Source: an uncultured Ardenticatenia bacterium (GTDB lineage Bacteria; Chloroflexota; Anaerolineae; 4572-78; NAK82). Taken from it: a stretch of 64,000 bases of DNA. Made by a program: the position numbers and the translations under genes. This document shows, piece after piece, positions 39,335 through 48,110 of this stretch. The notes beneath the pieces are model-generated. The model did not search any database, was not told the origin of the DNA, and worked only from the letters and a program-made list of their open reading frames with translations. The stretch covers positions 1 through 64,000 of the forward strand of contig CAKZLO010000074.1 in the NCBI GenBank assembly GCA_937127125.1, given 5' to 3'. Position 1 is the stretch's first letter. The number at the start of each line of letters is the position of its first letter.

Positions 39335-39363
39335 ATTATAACCTGCCACTGCAGCTTTGTCAA
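39335..39363 (-). promoter_or_regulatory. Sigma-A promoter of the FMN-riboswitch operon
   Basis: On the minus strand: -35 TTGACA, 17-nt spacer, -10 TATAAT; an exact consensus. Transcription would begin about 20 nt before the riboswitch P1. It is divergent from the glmS-like promoter, 41 nt away. Confidence 0.95.
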
Positions 39364-39403
39364 ATTTTGTCTTAGAGTGCAACCGGAAACCGGGAAAATT
39401 CCC

Positions 39404-39432
39404 TTGACACATGTAGTACTCTATGTTATAGT
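39404..39432 (+). promoter_or_regulatory. Sigma-A promoter of the glmS-like/liv operon
   Basis: -35 TTGACA, 17-nt spacer, -10 TATAGT. Leader of about 64 nt to the ATG at 39503. No glmS-ribozyme motif is seen in the leader. Confidence 0.9.
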
Positions 39433-39502
39433 GATTTATATTTTCAGGTCGCCAACGCGTAGTAGATTCTCTCTTTTATTGTTCTGTTCCACCTGATCAA
39501 CG

Positions 39503-41290
39503 ATGTGTGGCATCTTTGGCATTATCACTGCTCAGGAGACCAACCTGGGGCCTCTGCTGACCGAGGCAGGCCGTCGGCTCGCTTATCGCGGCTACGACTC
39601 GGCGGGATGTGCTACAGTGTCCAAGAATGGTATTGATCTGCGCAAGGATGTGGGCCGTGTGGACGAGGTGGCCCAGCGATTGGGCTTTGCCGAGATGCGT
39701 GGCCGTCGTGGCATCGTACAGGTGCGTTGGGCCACCTTTGGTGAGCTGGCGCGGCGCAATGCACAGCCGCATCTGGATTGCGACGGTGATATCGTAGGGG
39801 CGCATAACGGCAATATCATCAACAATGTGCAGATGCGCGAGCTGTTTGCACGAGAGGGACACAGCGTTCGTGGCGAGAACGATGGCGAAACGTGCATCCA
39901 TGCCGTAGAGCGTCATTTCGACCGTGGCTGTGACATGGTAGAGGCAATCCGGCGTGCTCACGCCGATCTGGAGGGCGATTATGCCTTTGTTATCACGCAC
40001 CGTGACAATGAGGAGCTGTATGCGATAAAGAAAGGCTCCGGATTGGTGGTGGGCATTGGCGAAGGGTTCACGTGTTGTTCCTCTGATTTACACTCCATCC
40101 TCCCGCTGACGCGTCGTTTCTTGCGTGTGCGCGATGGAGAGATAGTGATCCTGCGGCCGCATGAGGTCGTGCTGTTGCGCGTCAGCGATGCTGCTCCAGT
40201 CGAGCGCACTCCAGAGGTGTTTGAGGGGGAAGTGCCCATCGCTGACAAGGGTGACTTTCCCCATTTCATCCTGAAGGAAATCTACGAGCAGCCTCGTGTG
40301 GTGAGCGAGCTATTGCGCCATCTCAGCAAGGATGCTACAGTGGCGCGTTTTTTGGCCGCTTTGCGTGCAGCTCATCCTTTGTTCCTGGTGGGCAGTGGCA
40401 GCAGTTTTCATGCCTGTTTGCTTGGCAGCTATTACTTTAGCCGCCTAGCTGGCAAGCTAGTGATACCGACGTTGCCGGCTCATTTTATTGAGTGCTATGC
40501 ACCCACTCTAGGCTCCGATACCAGCGTAGTTTTCATCAGCCAGAGCGGTGAGACCAAAGATGTGATGAATGCAGTGGGGGTGGCACGCAGCAAAGATGTG
40601 CGTGTGCTCAGCATCGCCAACCTGGAAAGCTCCAGTCTGGTAGGCGCCAGTGAGATGAGCTTGTTCCTTCAGTGTGGCTATGAGTTCAGCGTAGCAGCTA
40701 CCAAAACCTTTGTCAGCGAATGTGTGTTGTTGCTCTATCTGGCGCAACAGCTAGGTGGTATGGATACCTCCTCATTGTGGCAACTGCCGGACTTGCTGGA
40801 GGATACCCTCGAACGCTCAGAGCGTTATGTGGATGGCGTGCTCGCGCACCTAATGGCGATGAACGACATGTATTACCTTGGCTACGGCGTCACGTATCCC
40901 ATCGCGCTGGAAGGTGCCCTCAAGCTGAAGGAGATCACCTATATGCATTGTGAGGGGATCTTCAGCTCTGAGTTCAAGCATGGGCCGCTGTCGGCTGTGG
41001 CGCCTGATTACCCGGTGGTTTTTGTCACCGCGCCTCATGACGTGGATATGATGATCAACCATGTCAATGAGGTCACGTGTCGGGGAGGCATTGCGATTGC
41101 GCTGGCAGAGGAGGATGAACGACTGCGCAAGAATGTGCAGGCCTATTTCCCCCTGCCCGCGGCGGGCCAATGGCTTAATCCCATCTTGGCGACACTGCCG
41201 TTGCAGCTGGTTGCCTATCGGGCCAGTGTGCGACTAGGGTTGGATCCTGACTATCCGCGCAATCTGAGCAAGACGCTGACGGTAGATTGA
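39503..41290 (+). CDS. GlmS-like glutamine amidotransferase with SIS domains
   Basis: A 595-residue class II amidotransferase related to glutamine-fructose-6-phosphate transaminase, which makes glucosamine-6-P. The nucleophile Cys is at position 2 (MCGIFGI). The glutaminase site is diverged: VRWATFGELARRNAQPH and AHNGNIINN instead of TRWATHG...NAHPH and HNGIIEN, which gives it some PurF-like features. Two SIS domains follow: GSGSSFHACLLGSYYF, FISQSGETKDVMNA, EFSVAATKTF and FKHGPLSAV, ending YPRNLSKTLTVD as in GlmS. It could be the housekeeping GlmS of this lineage or a specialised amino-sugar enzyme. It lies 37 nt before livG. Confidence 0.8.
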   Translation: MCGIFGIITAQETNLGPLLTEAGRRLAYRGYDSAGCATVSKNGIDLRKDVGRVDEVAQRLGFAEMRGRRGIVQVRWATFGELARRNAQPHLDCDGDIVGAHNGNIINNVQMRELFAREGHSVRGENDGETCIHAVERHFDRGCDMVEAIRRAHADLEGDYAFVITHRDNEELYAIKKGSGLVVGIGEGFTCCSSDLHSILPLTRRFLRVRDGEIVILRPHEVVLLRVSDAAPVERTPEVFEGEVPIADKGDFPHFILKEIYEQPRVVSELLRHLSKDATVARFLAALRAAHPLFLVGSGSSFHACLLGSYYFSRLAGKLVIPTLPAHFIECYAPTLGSDTSVVFISQSGETKDVMNAVGVARSKDVRVLSIANLESSSLVGASEMSLFLQCGYEFSVAATKTFVSECVLLLYLAQQLGGMDTSSLWQLPDLLEDTLERSERYVDGVLAHLMAMNDMYYLGYGVTYPIALEGALKLKEITYMHCEGIFSSEFKHGPLSAVAPDYPVVFVTAPHDVDMMINHVNEVTCRGGIAIALAEEDERLRKNVQAYFPLPAAGQWLNPILATLPLQLVAYRASVRLGLDPDYPRNLSKTLTVD

Positions 41291-41327
41291 GAGATCAGAG
41301 ACTATTCTGGTGCCACGGAAGGGCGAG

Positions 41328-42143
41328 ATGAGTGTGACAGCTACGGAACCAGCCTACCTGCTTGAGGTGGACGGCTTGAGTAAAGCTTTCAAGGGATTGC
41401 TGGCGGTTCACGATTATCATGTGCGTCTGTCCGAAGGGGAGATCTTAGGGATCATCGGTCCCAATGGCGCTGGCAAGACCACCGTTTTCAATCTGATTAC
41501 CGGTGTGCTGGCGCCAACGCAAGGGCGGATCCGCTTCCAGGGATATGACATCGTCGGACGCCCACCTCACGAGATCGCGCGTATGGGCATTGCGCGCACA
41601 TTTCAGAACATTCGTCTCTTCCGTGCTCTCTCGGTGTTGGAAAATGTGATGCTGGGCCTTCAAATGCACACCCACGTTGGACTGGGTGAGACCATCTTGT
41701 CGCTGCCCGGGTTTCGCGAGCGAGAACGTCGTTTGGCCGAAGAAGCGATGCACTTGCTGGAATTGTTTGATCTGGCCGGCATGTGGTCCAACCAGGCACA
41801 AAGTCTTTCCTTTGGACATCAACGCCGGCTTGAGATTGCCACCGCATTGGCTACCCGTCCCACTCTTTTACTGCTGGACGAGCCTGCTGCGGGTATGAAC
41901 CCTAGCGAAAAAGAGGAGCTCATGACACTCATCACCCACATTCACAAGGAATTTAACCTGACCATCATTCTCATCGAACATGACATGCGGGTGATCATGG
42001 GCATCTGTCAGCGCATTCAGACGCTCAACTACGGCGAAATTATCGCGGAAGGGACACCCGCGGAAATCCAGGCGAACCCACATGTCATCGAAGCATATCT
42101 CGGGCATAGCCATGCAGTGGGCGCTGTGTTGCAGCGTGCGTAG
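41328..42143 (+). CDS. livG: Branched-chain amino acid-type ABC ATPase LivG
   Basis: ATP-binding subunit of a HAAT-family importer. About 271 residues. Walker [13 protein letters not shown]-loop RTFQNIRLF, signature [15 protein letters not shown] (FG variant common in LivG), Walker [14 protein letters not shown] and switch His LIEHDMRV. The long loop between Walker A and the signature is typical of LivG. I use the ATG at 41328 rather than the GTG 18 nt upstream, since GGAAGGG precedes it. First of livG-F-H-M-J. Confidence 0.93.
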   Translation: MSVTATEPAYLLEVDGLSKAFKGLLAVHDYHVRLSEGEILGIIGPNGAGKTTVFNLITGVLAPTQGRIRFQGYDIVGRPPHEIARMGIARTFQNIRLFRALSVLENVMLGLQMHTHVGLGETILSLPGFRERERRLAEEAMHLLELFDLAGMWSNQAQSLSFGHQRRLEIATALATRPTLLLLDEPAAGMNPSEKEELMTLITHIHKEFNLTIILIEHDMRVIMGICQRIQTLNYGEIIAEGTPAEIQANPHVIEAYLGHSHAVGAVLQRA

Positions 42144-42161
42144 CAAGGGGAAGACAGGGTC

Positions 42162-42869
42162 ATGCTGCTGGAAATCGAGAATCTGTCCGTCTACTACGAC
42201 AGTATTCAGGCTCTGAAGGGCGTTTCCTTACAGGTGGACGAGGGCGAGCTGGTGACGATTGTCGGTTCCAACGGTGCCGGTAAGACCACCACGTTGTTGA
42301 CCATCTCTGGTATCCTACGGCCACGCCGCGGCGTGGTGCGTTTCCGGGGGCAGGATATCACCACCCTTGCACCACACGAGATCGTACGGCGGGGCATTTC
42401 CCACTGTCCGGAGGGGCGACAGATCTTTACCGGGCTGACGGTAACCGAAAATCTGTGGATGGGCGCTTATCATCGTCAGGATCGCGAGGGTGTCGCGCGC
42501 GACTTGGCATGGGTGCAGGAGCTTTTCCCCGTCCTCGCGGAACGACGGCGCCAGCTCGCGGGCACCCTTTCGGGGGGCGAGCAGCAAATGCTGGCAATTG
42601 CACGTGCACTGATGAGCCGTCCCAAGATGTTGCTTCTGGACGAGCCATCGCTAGGATTGGCACCTATGCTGGTGGAGACCATCTTCGAAGTGATCCAGCA
42701 GCTGCGTGCACAGGGCGTCACTATTCTACTGGTGGAACAGAACGCTTATCAGGCGTTGCGCGTCGCTGACCGCGCTTACGTGCTGGAGACCGGCAGCATC
42801 AAGCTCTCTGGATCTGCACAAGAACTGGCACGCAACGAAGAAGTGAAAAAGGCATACTTGGGAGGCTGA
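42162..42869 (+). CDS. livF: Branched-chain amino acid-type ABC ATPase LivF
   Basis: Second ATPase of the importer, 235 residues. Walker A IVGSNGAGKTT, the LivF-type RGISHCPEGRQIFTGLTV, signature LSGGEQQMLAIARAL, Walker B MLLLDEPSLGLAP and LLVEQNAYQAL (Gln in place of the usual switch-region residue is common in LivF). 18 nt after livG and 6 nt before livH. Confidence 0.94.
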   Translation: MLLEIENLSVYYDSIQALKGVSLQVDEGELVTIVGSNGAGKTTTLLTISGILRPRRGVVRFRGQDITTLAPHEIVRRGISHCPEGRQIFTGLTVTENLWMGAYHRQDREGVARDLAWVQELFPVLAERRRQLAGTLSGGEQQMLAIARALMSRPKMLLLDEPSLGLAPMLVETIFEVIQQLRAQGVTILLVEQNAYQALRVADRAYVLETGSIKLSGSAQELARNEEVKKAYLGG

Positions 42870-42875
42870 AAACTC

Positions 42876-43775
42876 GTGTTCTCATTGCCTTATGTTGCTC
42901 AGCAGGTTGTCAATGGCCTTACGTTAGGCAGCATTTACGCCCTAGTGGCTATCGGTCTGACCATTGTGTATGGCATCTTGCGGCTCATCAACTTCGCGCA
43001 CGGTGACCTGCTGATGGTGGGCGCCTATCTAGCGTTGGCGCTGTTGTTGAATACCGCCTTACCGTTGGGGGCAGCGGTGTTGCTACCGATGATTATAGTG
43101 GGCGGGGTCGGCGTGCTGGTAGAGCGGCTGGCCTATCGGCCGTTGCGTGGCGCTCCTGAGGTGGCGATGCTGATCACCAGCCTGGCTGTGAGTAGTGTTA
43201 TCCAGAACGGTACCATTATGACGCTGAGCGCTCAACCGCGTGCTTTCCGCCTGCCTCAAGACTTGATTGCTCAGAATCGAGTAGGTGTTGTAAGCTTCAG
43301 CACTCTGGACGCTGTCAGCGTTGCCATGGCAGTGGGTTTGATGGCACTTCTGACATTGTTTGTCACGCGCACACGCGTGGGCATTGCGATGCGGGCATGT
43401 GCCGAGAATTTGCGCGCGGCGCGCTTGATGGGGATCAACATCAACCAAGTGATCGCCTATGCTTTTGCCATCGGCTCAGCGTTGGCGGCGGCCGCTGGCT
43501 TTATGTGGGCAGGTCGCTTTGGCTCCATAGAGCCTTTCATGGGCTTTCTGCCGGGGCTGAAGGCATTTGTGGCCGCGGTAATCGGCGGTATCGGTAGTAT
43601 CCCGGGTGCGATGCTGGGTGGCTACCTGCTAGGTTTTTCTGAGATTTTCTTCGTGGGCTTTCTGCCACCTGAGCTGTCGGGTTACCGCGATGCCTTCGTG
43701 TTTACCCTGTTGTTGTTGGTGTTGCTCGTGCGCCCGCGCGGCCTGTTGTCCACCGGCGCTGAGAGGGAAGGTTGA
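42876..43775 (+). CDS. livH: ABC importer permease LivH
   Basis: Inner-membrane permease, 299 residues, about eight hydrophobic segments. Typical LivH sequence: QQVVNGLTLGSIYALVAIGL, IVYGILRLINFAHGDLLMVG, and RACAENLRAARLMGININ, the ATPase-contact loop. The C-terminus has VIGGIGSIPGAMLGGYLLGFSE. GTG start at 42876 with GGGAGG upstream. Confidence 0.94.
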   Translation: MFSLPYVAQQVVNGLTLGSIYALVAIGLTIVYGILRLINFAHGDLLMVGAYLALALLLNTALPLGAAVLLPMIIVGGVGVLVERLAYRPLRGAPEVAMLITSLAVSSVIQNGTIMTLSAQPRAFRLPQDLIAQNRVGVVSFSTLDAVSVAMAVGLMALLTLFVTRTRVGIAMRACAENLRAARLMGININQVIAYAFAIGSALAAAAGFMWAGRFGSIEPFMGFLPGLKAFVAAVIGGIGSIPGAMLGGYLLGFSEIFFVGFLPPELSGYRDAFVFTLLLLVLLVRPRGLLSTGAEREG

Positions 43776-43781
43776 GCCGCT

Positions 43782-44810
43782 ATGAACAAGAATGCTCTCT
43801 TCTACCTAGCACTGCTGACTGGGCTGCTGTTCCTGGCGCAATCCTTGCTCAACGATTACTATCAACGTGTGCTCGCTGTCGTTTTCATTAATATTATCCT
43901 CACTGTTAGCTTGAACCTGACCAATGGCTTTGCTGGAGACTTCTCGCTGGGGCATGCCGCTTTCATGTCTATCGGTGCCTACTTATCAGCCATCCTGACC
44001 TTGCCGCCAGCGTCTAAGGCGACGCTGATGCCACAGCTGCCCACCTGGCTGGGACAGCTGGAGTTGCCATTTGTAGTCGCGACCATCTTGGGCGGTTTGT
44101 TGGCTGCATCTGTGGCTGCCGTGGTAGGCGTCCCGGTGCTGCGCCTGCGCGGGCACTATCTGGCTGTCGCCACATTGGGCTTGATGGTCATTGTACGTGT
44201 GGTCGCTATTAACTGGACGACGATCACCCGCGGCGCCAAAGGGATTAACGGATTACCTGCTTTTACCAACTTATGGTGGGTATTTGGATGGGCAGTGGTG
44301 ACCGTCTACGTCATCTGGCGGCTGGTGAATTCACCCTATGGACGGGCAATGATGGCCATCCGTGAGGATGCTACTGCCGCGGCGGCTCGCGGTGTGAATG
44401 TGACTGCGCATCGTATGCTGGCGTTCTGCGTGGGTGCTTTCTTCGCCGGAATCGCTGGCGCGCTGTGGGGGCACTTGATCACTGCCATTACTCCTCATTC
44501 TTTCTCCTTTCTTATCACGTTCAATGTGGTGGTAATGCTGGTTGTCGGAGGAATGGGATCCATCAGTGGTTCGATTGTTGGAGCGACAGTGATGACGCTG
44601 GTGCCCGAGTTTCTGCGTCGCGTGGAGACCAGCCTGTCCCTGGGTGGTCATCCGCTCTATGGGCTGAGTCAGATTATCATTGCGGTGACTATCACTCTGG
44701 TGATGATCTTCCGTCGCCGAGGTCTGTTAGGTGGTCGCGAGGTACAGCTGCCGAGTCTCTTCGATCGAAGGCGCGCAGCACCTCGGGCCAGGATAGAGAC
44801 AACTGGATAA
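43782..44810 (+). CDS. livM: ABC importer permease LivM
   Basis: Second permease, 342 residues. LivM hallmarks: LNLTNGFAGDFSLGHAAFMSIGAY, VLRLRGHYLAVATLGLMVIV, the cytoplasmic loop AIREDATAAAARGVNVTAHR, and VVGGMGSISGSIVGATVMTLVPE. It pairs with LivH to form the channel. 6 nt after livH. The next gene begins 119 nt later. Confidence 0.94.
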   Translation: MNKNALFYLALLTGLLFLAQSLLNDYYQRVLAVVFINIILTVSLNLTNGFAGDFSLGHAAFMSIGAYLSAILTLPPASKATLMPQLPTWLGQLELPFVVATILGGLLAASVAAVVGVPVLRLRGHYLAVATLGLMVIVRVVAINWTTITRGAKGINGLPAFTNLWWVFGWAVVTVYVIWRLVNSPYGRAMMAIREDATAAAARGVNVTAHRMLAFCVGAFFAGIAGALWGHLITAITPHSFSFLITFNVVVMLVVGGMGSISGSIVGATVMTLVPEFLRRVETSLSLGGHPLYGLSQIIIAVTITLVMIFRRRGLLGGREVQLPSLFDRRRAAPRARIETTG

Positions 44811-44929
44811 GGACATCGCTGGATGTACTGAAGAAAGGGGGGATGTCAGGAGGAACTTGACATAACTTTCAAATCTCTTATCGGTCAGTTTCCAACTTTT
44901 TATTCCTGAAGAAGAAGGAGGAGACAGCC

Positions 44930-47176
44930 ATGAAGCGGGTACTGAGTCTAACATTGTTGTTGTGCCTGTTGTTTAGCTTGGCACCTTTCGGTCGGGCACT
45001 GGCAGCCGAGCCGATCAAGATAGGTGGGATGTACAATGTGACGGGGGGTATGTCGTCGATTGACGCGCCTGGGTTGAACGGGATGAAGTTGGCGGCCAAG
45101 CAGATCAACGAGGCGGGTGGTCTGTTGGGGCGGCCGGTGGAGATTGTGGCGATCGACGGCAAGACGGACCAGACGGCGGTGACCAACGCTGTGTCAGAGA
45201 TGATCAACGTGCACAAGGTGGTGGCGATAGGTGGGTTGAATGACTCGACGTATGCGTTGGCGGCAGGTCCGATAGCGCAGGCGGCTGGGATACCCTTCGT
45301 CACGGCGGGTGCTACGTTGCCGACGTTGCCGGAGCAGATAGGGGATTACTTCTTTATGACCCCCTTTGGCGACGATGCTCAGGCGTATGCGATAGCCGAG
45401 TTTGCCGTGAACGATCTGAAGGCCAAGACGGCCTGGCTGTTGGTAGATCAAGCGTATGACTTCACCACGGCGTTGGCGGCCTTCTTCAAGGAGCGTTTCA
45501 CGGCGCTGGGTGGTGAGATAGTGTTGGAGGACAAGTATCAGTCGGGAGACACGGACTTTTCGGCGCAGATTGCGCGGTTGAAGGCGTTGTCACCGCAGCC
45601 GGATGTCTTGTTTGTGTCAGCCATTCCGAACGAGGCGGGGATCACCACCAAGCAGATTCGTGAGGCGGGTTTGACGCAACCGATCTTGTCGGGGGATGGA
45701 TTTGACACGCCGTTGATTGGTGAGGTGGCGGGTGAGAATGCGGATGATGTGTACTACTCGACGCACGCCTCGCTGGACAATCCGGATCCCAAGGTGCAGA
45801 ACTTTGTCAAGGCCTACAAAGAGGAATATGGTGTGGCGCCGGAGAATGCCTTTGCTGCGCTGGGCTATGATATGATGATGCAGATGGCCGATGCCATCAA
45901 GCGGGCTGGGTCGGTTGATCCGAAGGCGATTCGTGATGCTCTGGCGGAGACGAAGGACTTCCAAGGGGTGACGGGTGTGATCAGTTATGAGTCGGGCAAG
46001 CGTGTGCCGAACAAGTCGGTGACCATCATTCGTGTCCAGGATGGCGTCTACTCCTTCGTCAAGGAGATCGTTCCCAGCGCTATGCCCGCCGCACCCACTG
46101 GTGAGCCGATCAAGATAGGTGGGATGTACAATGTGACGGGGGGTATGTCGTCGATTGACGCGCCTGGGTTGAACGGGATGAAGTTGGCGGCCAAGCAGAT
46201 CAACGAGGCGGGTGGTCTGTTGGGGCGGCCGGTGGAGATTGTGGCGATCGACGGCAAGACGGACCAGACGGCGGTGACCAACGCTGTGTCAGAGATGATC
46301 AACGTGCACAAGGTGGTGGCGATAGGTGGGTTGAATGACTCGACGTATGCGTTGGCGGCAGGTCCGATAGCGCAGGCGGCTGGGATACCCTTCGTCACGG
46401 CGGGTGCTACGTTGCCGACGTTGCCGGAGCAGATAGGGGATTACTTCTTTATGACCCCCTTTGGCGACGATGCTCAGGCGTATGCGATAGCCGAGTTTGC
46501 CGTGAACGATCTGAAGGCCAAGACGGCCTGGCTGTTGGTAGATCAAGCGTATGACTTCACCACGGCGTTGGCGGCCTTCTTCAAGGAGCGTTTCACGGCG
46601 CTGGGTGGTGAGATAGTGTTGGAGGACAAGTATCAGTCGGGAGACACGGACTTTTCGGCGCAGATTGCGCGGTTGAAGGCGTTGTCACCGCAGCCGGATG
46701 TCTTGTTTGTGTCAGCCATTCCGAACGAGGCGGGGATCACCACCAAGCAGATTCGTGAGGCGGGTTTGACGCAACCGATCTTGTCGGGGGATGGATTTGA
46801 CACGCCGTTGATTGGTGAGGTGGCGGGTGAGAATGCGGATGATGTGTACTACTCGACGCACGCCTCGCTGGACAATCCGGATCCCAAGGTGCAGAACTTT
46901 GTCAAGGCCTACAAAGAGGAATATGGTGTGGCGCCGGAGAATGCCTTTGCTGCGCTGGGCTATGATATGATGATGCAGATGGCCGATGCCATCAAGCGGG
47001 CTGGGTCGGTTGATCCGAAGGCGATTCGTGATGCTCTGGCGGAGACGAAGGACTTCCAAGGGGTGACGGGTGTGATCAGTTATGAGTCGGGCAAGCGTGT
47101 GCCGAACAAGTCGGTGACCATCATTCGTGTCCAGGATGGCGTCTACTCCTTCGTCAAGGAGATCACACCACAGTAA
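44930..47176 (+). CDS. livJ: LivJ-type binding protein, tandem double-domain
   Basis: Periplasmic/exported binding protein of the Leu/Ile/Val-binding type I fold, but doubled: 748 residues instead of about 380. Residues 1-26 are one Sec signal peptide (no lipobox Cys at the cut). Then EPIKIGGMYNVTGGM ... VYSFVKEI occurs twice, each 354 residues with identical translation, joined by an 11-residue linker VPSAMPAAPTG. The first copy is bases 45008-46069, the second 46103-47164. A strong GGAGGAG precedes the ATG. The codons favour G-ending forms (GTG, GCG, TTG, ACG) more than neighbours. The ligand is unknown. Could also be an assembly artefact, though the unique linker argues against simple collapse or duplication. 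Confidence 0.9.
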   Translation: MKRVLSLTLLLCLLFSLAPFGRALAAEPIKIGGMYNVTGGMSSIDAPGLNGMKLAAKQINEAGGLLGRPVEIVAIDGKTDQTAVTNAVSEMINVHKVVAIGGLNDSTYALAAGPIAQAAGIPFVTAGATLPTLPEQIGDYFFMTPFGDDAQAYAIAEFAVNDLKAKTAWLLVDQAYDFTTALAAFFKERFTALGGEIVLEDKYQSGDTDFSAQIARLKALSPQPDVLFVSAIPNEAGITTKQIREAGLTQPILSGDGFDTPLIGEVAGENADDVYYSTHASLDNPDPKVQNFVKAYKEEYGVAPENAFAALGYDMMMQMADAIKRAGSVDPKAIRDALAETKDFQGVTGVISYESGKRVPNKSVTIIRVQDGVYSFVKEIVPSAMPAAPTGEPIKIGGMYNVTGGMSSIDAPGLNGMKLAAKQINEAGGLLGRPVEIVAIDGKTDQTAVTNAVSEMINVHKVVAIGGLNDSTYALAAGPIAQAAGIPFVTAGATLPTLPEQIGDYFFMTPFGDDAQAYAIAEFAVNDLKAKTAWLLVDQAYDFTTALAAFFKERFTALGGEIVLEDKYQSGDTDFSAQIARLKALSPQPDVLFVSAIPNEAGITTKQIREAGLTQPILSGDGFDTPLIGEVAGENADDVYYSTHASLDNPDPKVQNFVKAYKEEYGVAPENAFAALGYDMMMQMADAIKRAGSVDPKAIRDALAETKDFQGVTGVISYESGKRVPNKSVTIIRVQDGVYSFVKEITPQ
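45008..46069 (+). repeat. Tandem repeat unit, copy 1 (1062 bp)
   Basis: Encodes the first binding domain of livJ. It appears base-for-base identical to 46103-47164, at an offset of 1095 bp, at every position I compared. Confidence 0.93.
46103..47164 (+). repeat. Tandem repeat unit, copy 2 (1062 bp)
   Basis: Encodes the second binding domain of livJ. The 33-bp spacer 46070-46102 encodes the linker and is not repeated. After copy 2 the gene ends within four codons. Confidence 0.93.
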
Positions 47177-47213
47177 GGCATGGCCCCGCACGCAACATTA
47201 CGTTAATAACTTT

Positions 47214-47243
47214 GCGATCAGCGGTCGTATGGCCGCTGATCGC
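47214..47243 (+). terminator. Perfect 11-bp hairpin between livJ and the creatininase gene
   Basis: GCGATCAGCGG (47214-47224) pairs with CCGCTGATCGC (47233-47243), loop of 8. It lies 37 nt after the livJ stop and 34 nt before the next ATG. Without a T-run it is more likely an mRNA-stabilising or partial-termination hairpin, which would keep livJ expression above that of the downstream gene. Confidence 0.55.
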
Positions 47244-47277
47244 AGCATTTCTGACGCATACAGCACAGGAGCGCTCT

Positions 47278-48033
47278 ATGCCAGTCTATCAAGCAGAAGA
47301 ACTGAACGGTCACAAGTACAAAATGCACAAGTTTACCAAAGCGATGTTCAACGTGGGCTCATTGGAGAACCATGGCGATCATCTGCCTTTCGGCACTGAC
47401 TGTCTGGTCAGCTATCTGCTCGCCAAAGAGGTTGCCGACCACTTTGACGATATCTTGCTGTTGCCGCCACTCTATTATGGAATGAGTGAGCATTACAAGG
47501 ATTTCCCCTTCACGATTTCGTTGCGTTATGAGACGATGACTGAGCTGTTGCGCGACATTCTGTTATCATTGCATCGTGAAGGCATCTATCGCGTATTCAT
47601 CTTCAATGGCCACGATGGCAACAGCGCTCCCATCGAGATCGCAACGCGCAGCGTGAAGGTGTCGCATCCGGAAATGAAAATCGCGGTGCAGGATGCCTGG
47701 TGGATTACCGCTGGACAGTTGCTGCCACCCGGTACGTTCGAGGTGTGGAACGGACTAGGGCATGCTGGCGAGGGAGAGACAAGCATTGCGTTAGAGCTCT
47801 TCCCCCATTTAGTGGAGATGGAGTATGCACGTGGGGTGGTGCCTCAGTTGCCCCCTCATGCTGACCTAAAGTGGAAGTTCAGTGAGTTGACCAACACTGG
47901 CGCAACAGGTGATCCCAGCAAAGGAACCCGAGAGAAGGGTGCCGCGATGCGCAAGGTGCTGGTGAACGCAATTGTGGAGTTCATTCGCTACTTGGACAGT
48001 ATCAACTGGGAATACCAGCAACCGAGAACGTGA
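47278..48033 (+). CDS. Creatininase-family amidohydrolase
   Basis: A 251-residue metal-dependent hydrolase of the creatininase/MftE/ArfB family, which opens small amide rings or cleaves formamides. Metal-binding residues are visible: GSLENHGDHLPFGTD (Glu, His, Asp), IFNGHDGNSAP (His) and HAGEGETSIALELFP (Glu). The family motif NGHGGN is NGHDGN here. ATG at 47278 with AGGAG 6 nt upstream; an upstream in-frame start at 47212 would span the hairpin. Its place after the liv genes suggests it processes the imported compound, perhaps a cyclic amide; substrate unknown. Confidence 0.85.
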   Translation: MPVYQAEELNGHKYKMHKFTKAMFNVGSLENHGDHLPFGTDCLVSYLLAKEVADHFDDILLLPPLYYGMSEHYKDFPFTISLRYETMTELLRDILLSLHREGIYRVFIFNGHDGNSAPIEIATRSVKVSHPEMKIAVQDAWWITAGQLLPPGTFEVWNGLGHAGEGETSIALELFPHLVEMEYARGVVPQLPPHADLKWKFSELTNTGATGDPSKGTREKGAAMRKVLVNAIVEFIRYLDSINWEYQQPRT

Positions 48034-48045
48034 TCTTGGGAAACT

Positions 48046-48082
48046 GCCAGACCATAAGGATGTATGGCCCTTATGGTCTGGC
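48046..48082. terminator. Bidirectional hairpin between convergent genes
   Basis: GCCAGACCATAAGG (48046-48059) pairs exactly with CCTTATGGTCTGGC (48069-48082): 14 bp with a 9-nt loop. It lies between the creatininase stop (plus) and the rplI stop (minus). T-runs are short on both sides, but the position fits a shared terminator. Confidence 0.75.
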
Positions 48083-48110
48083 GTTGCCAACAGACGGAAA
48101 TACACCAGGC

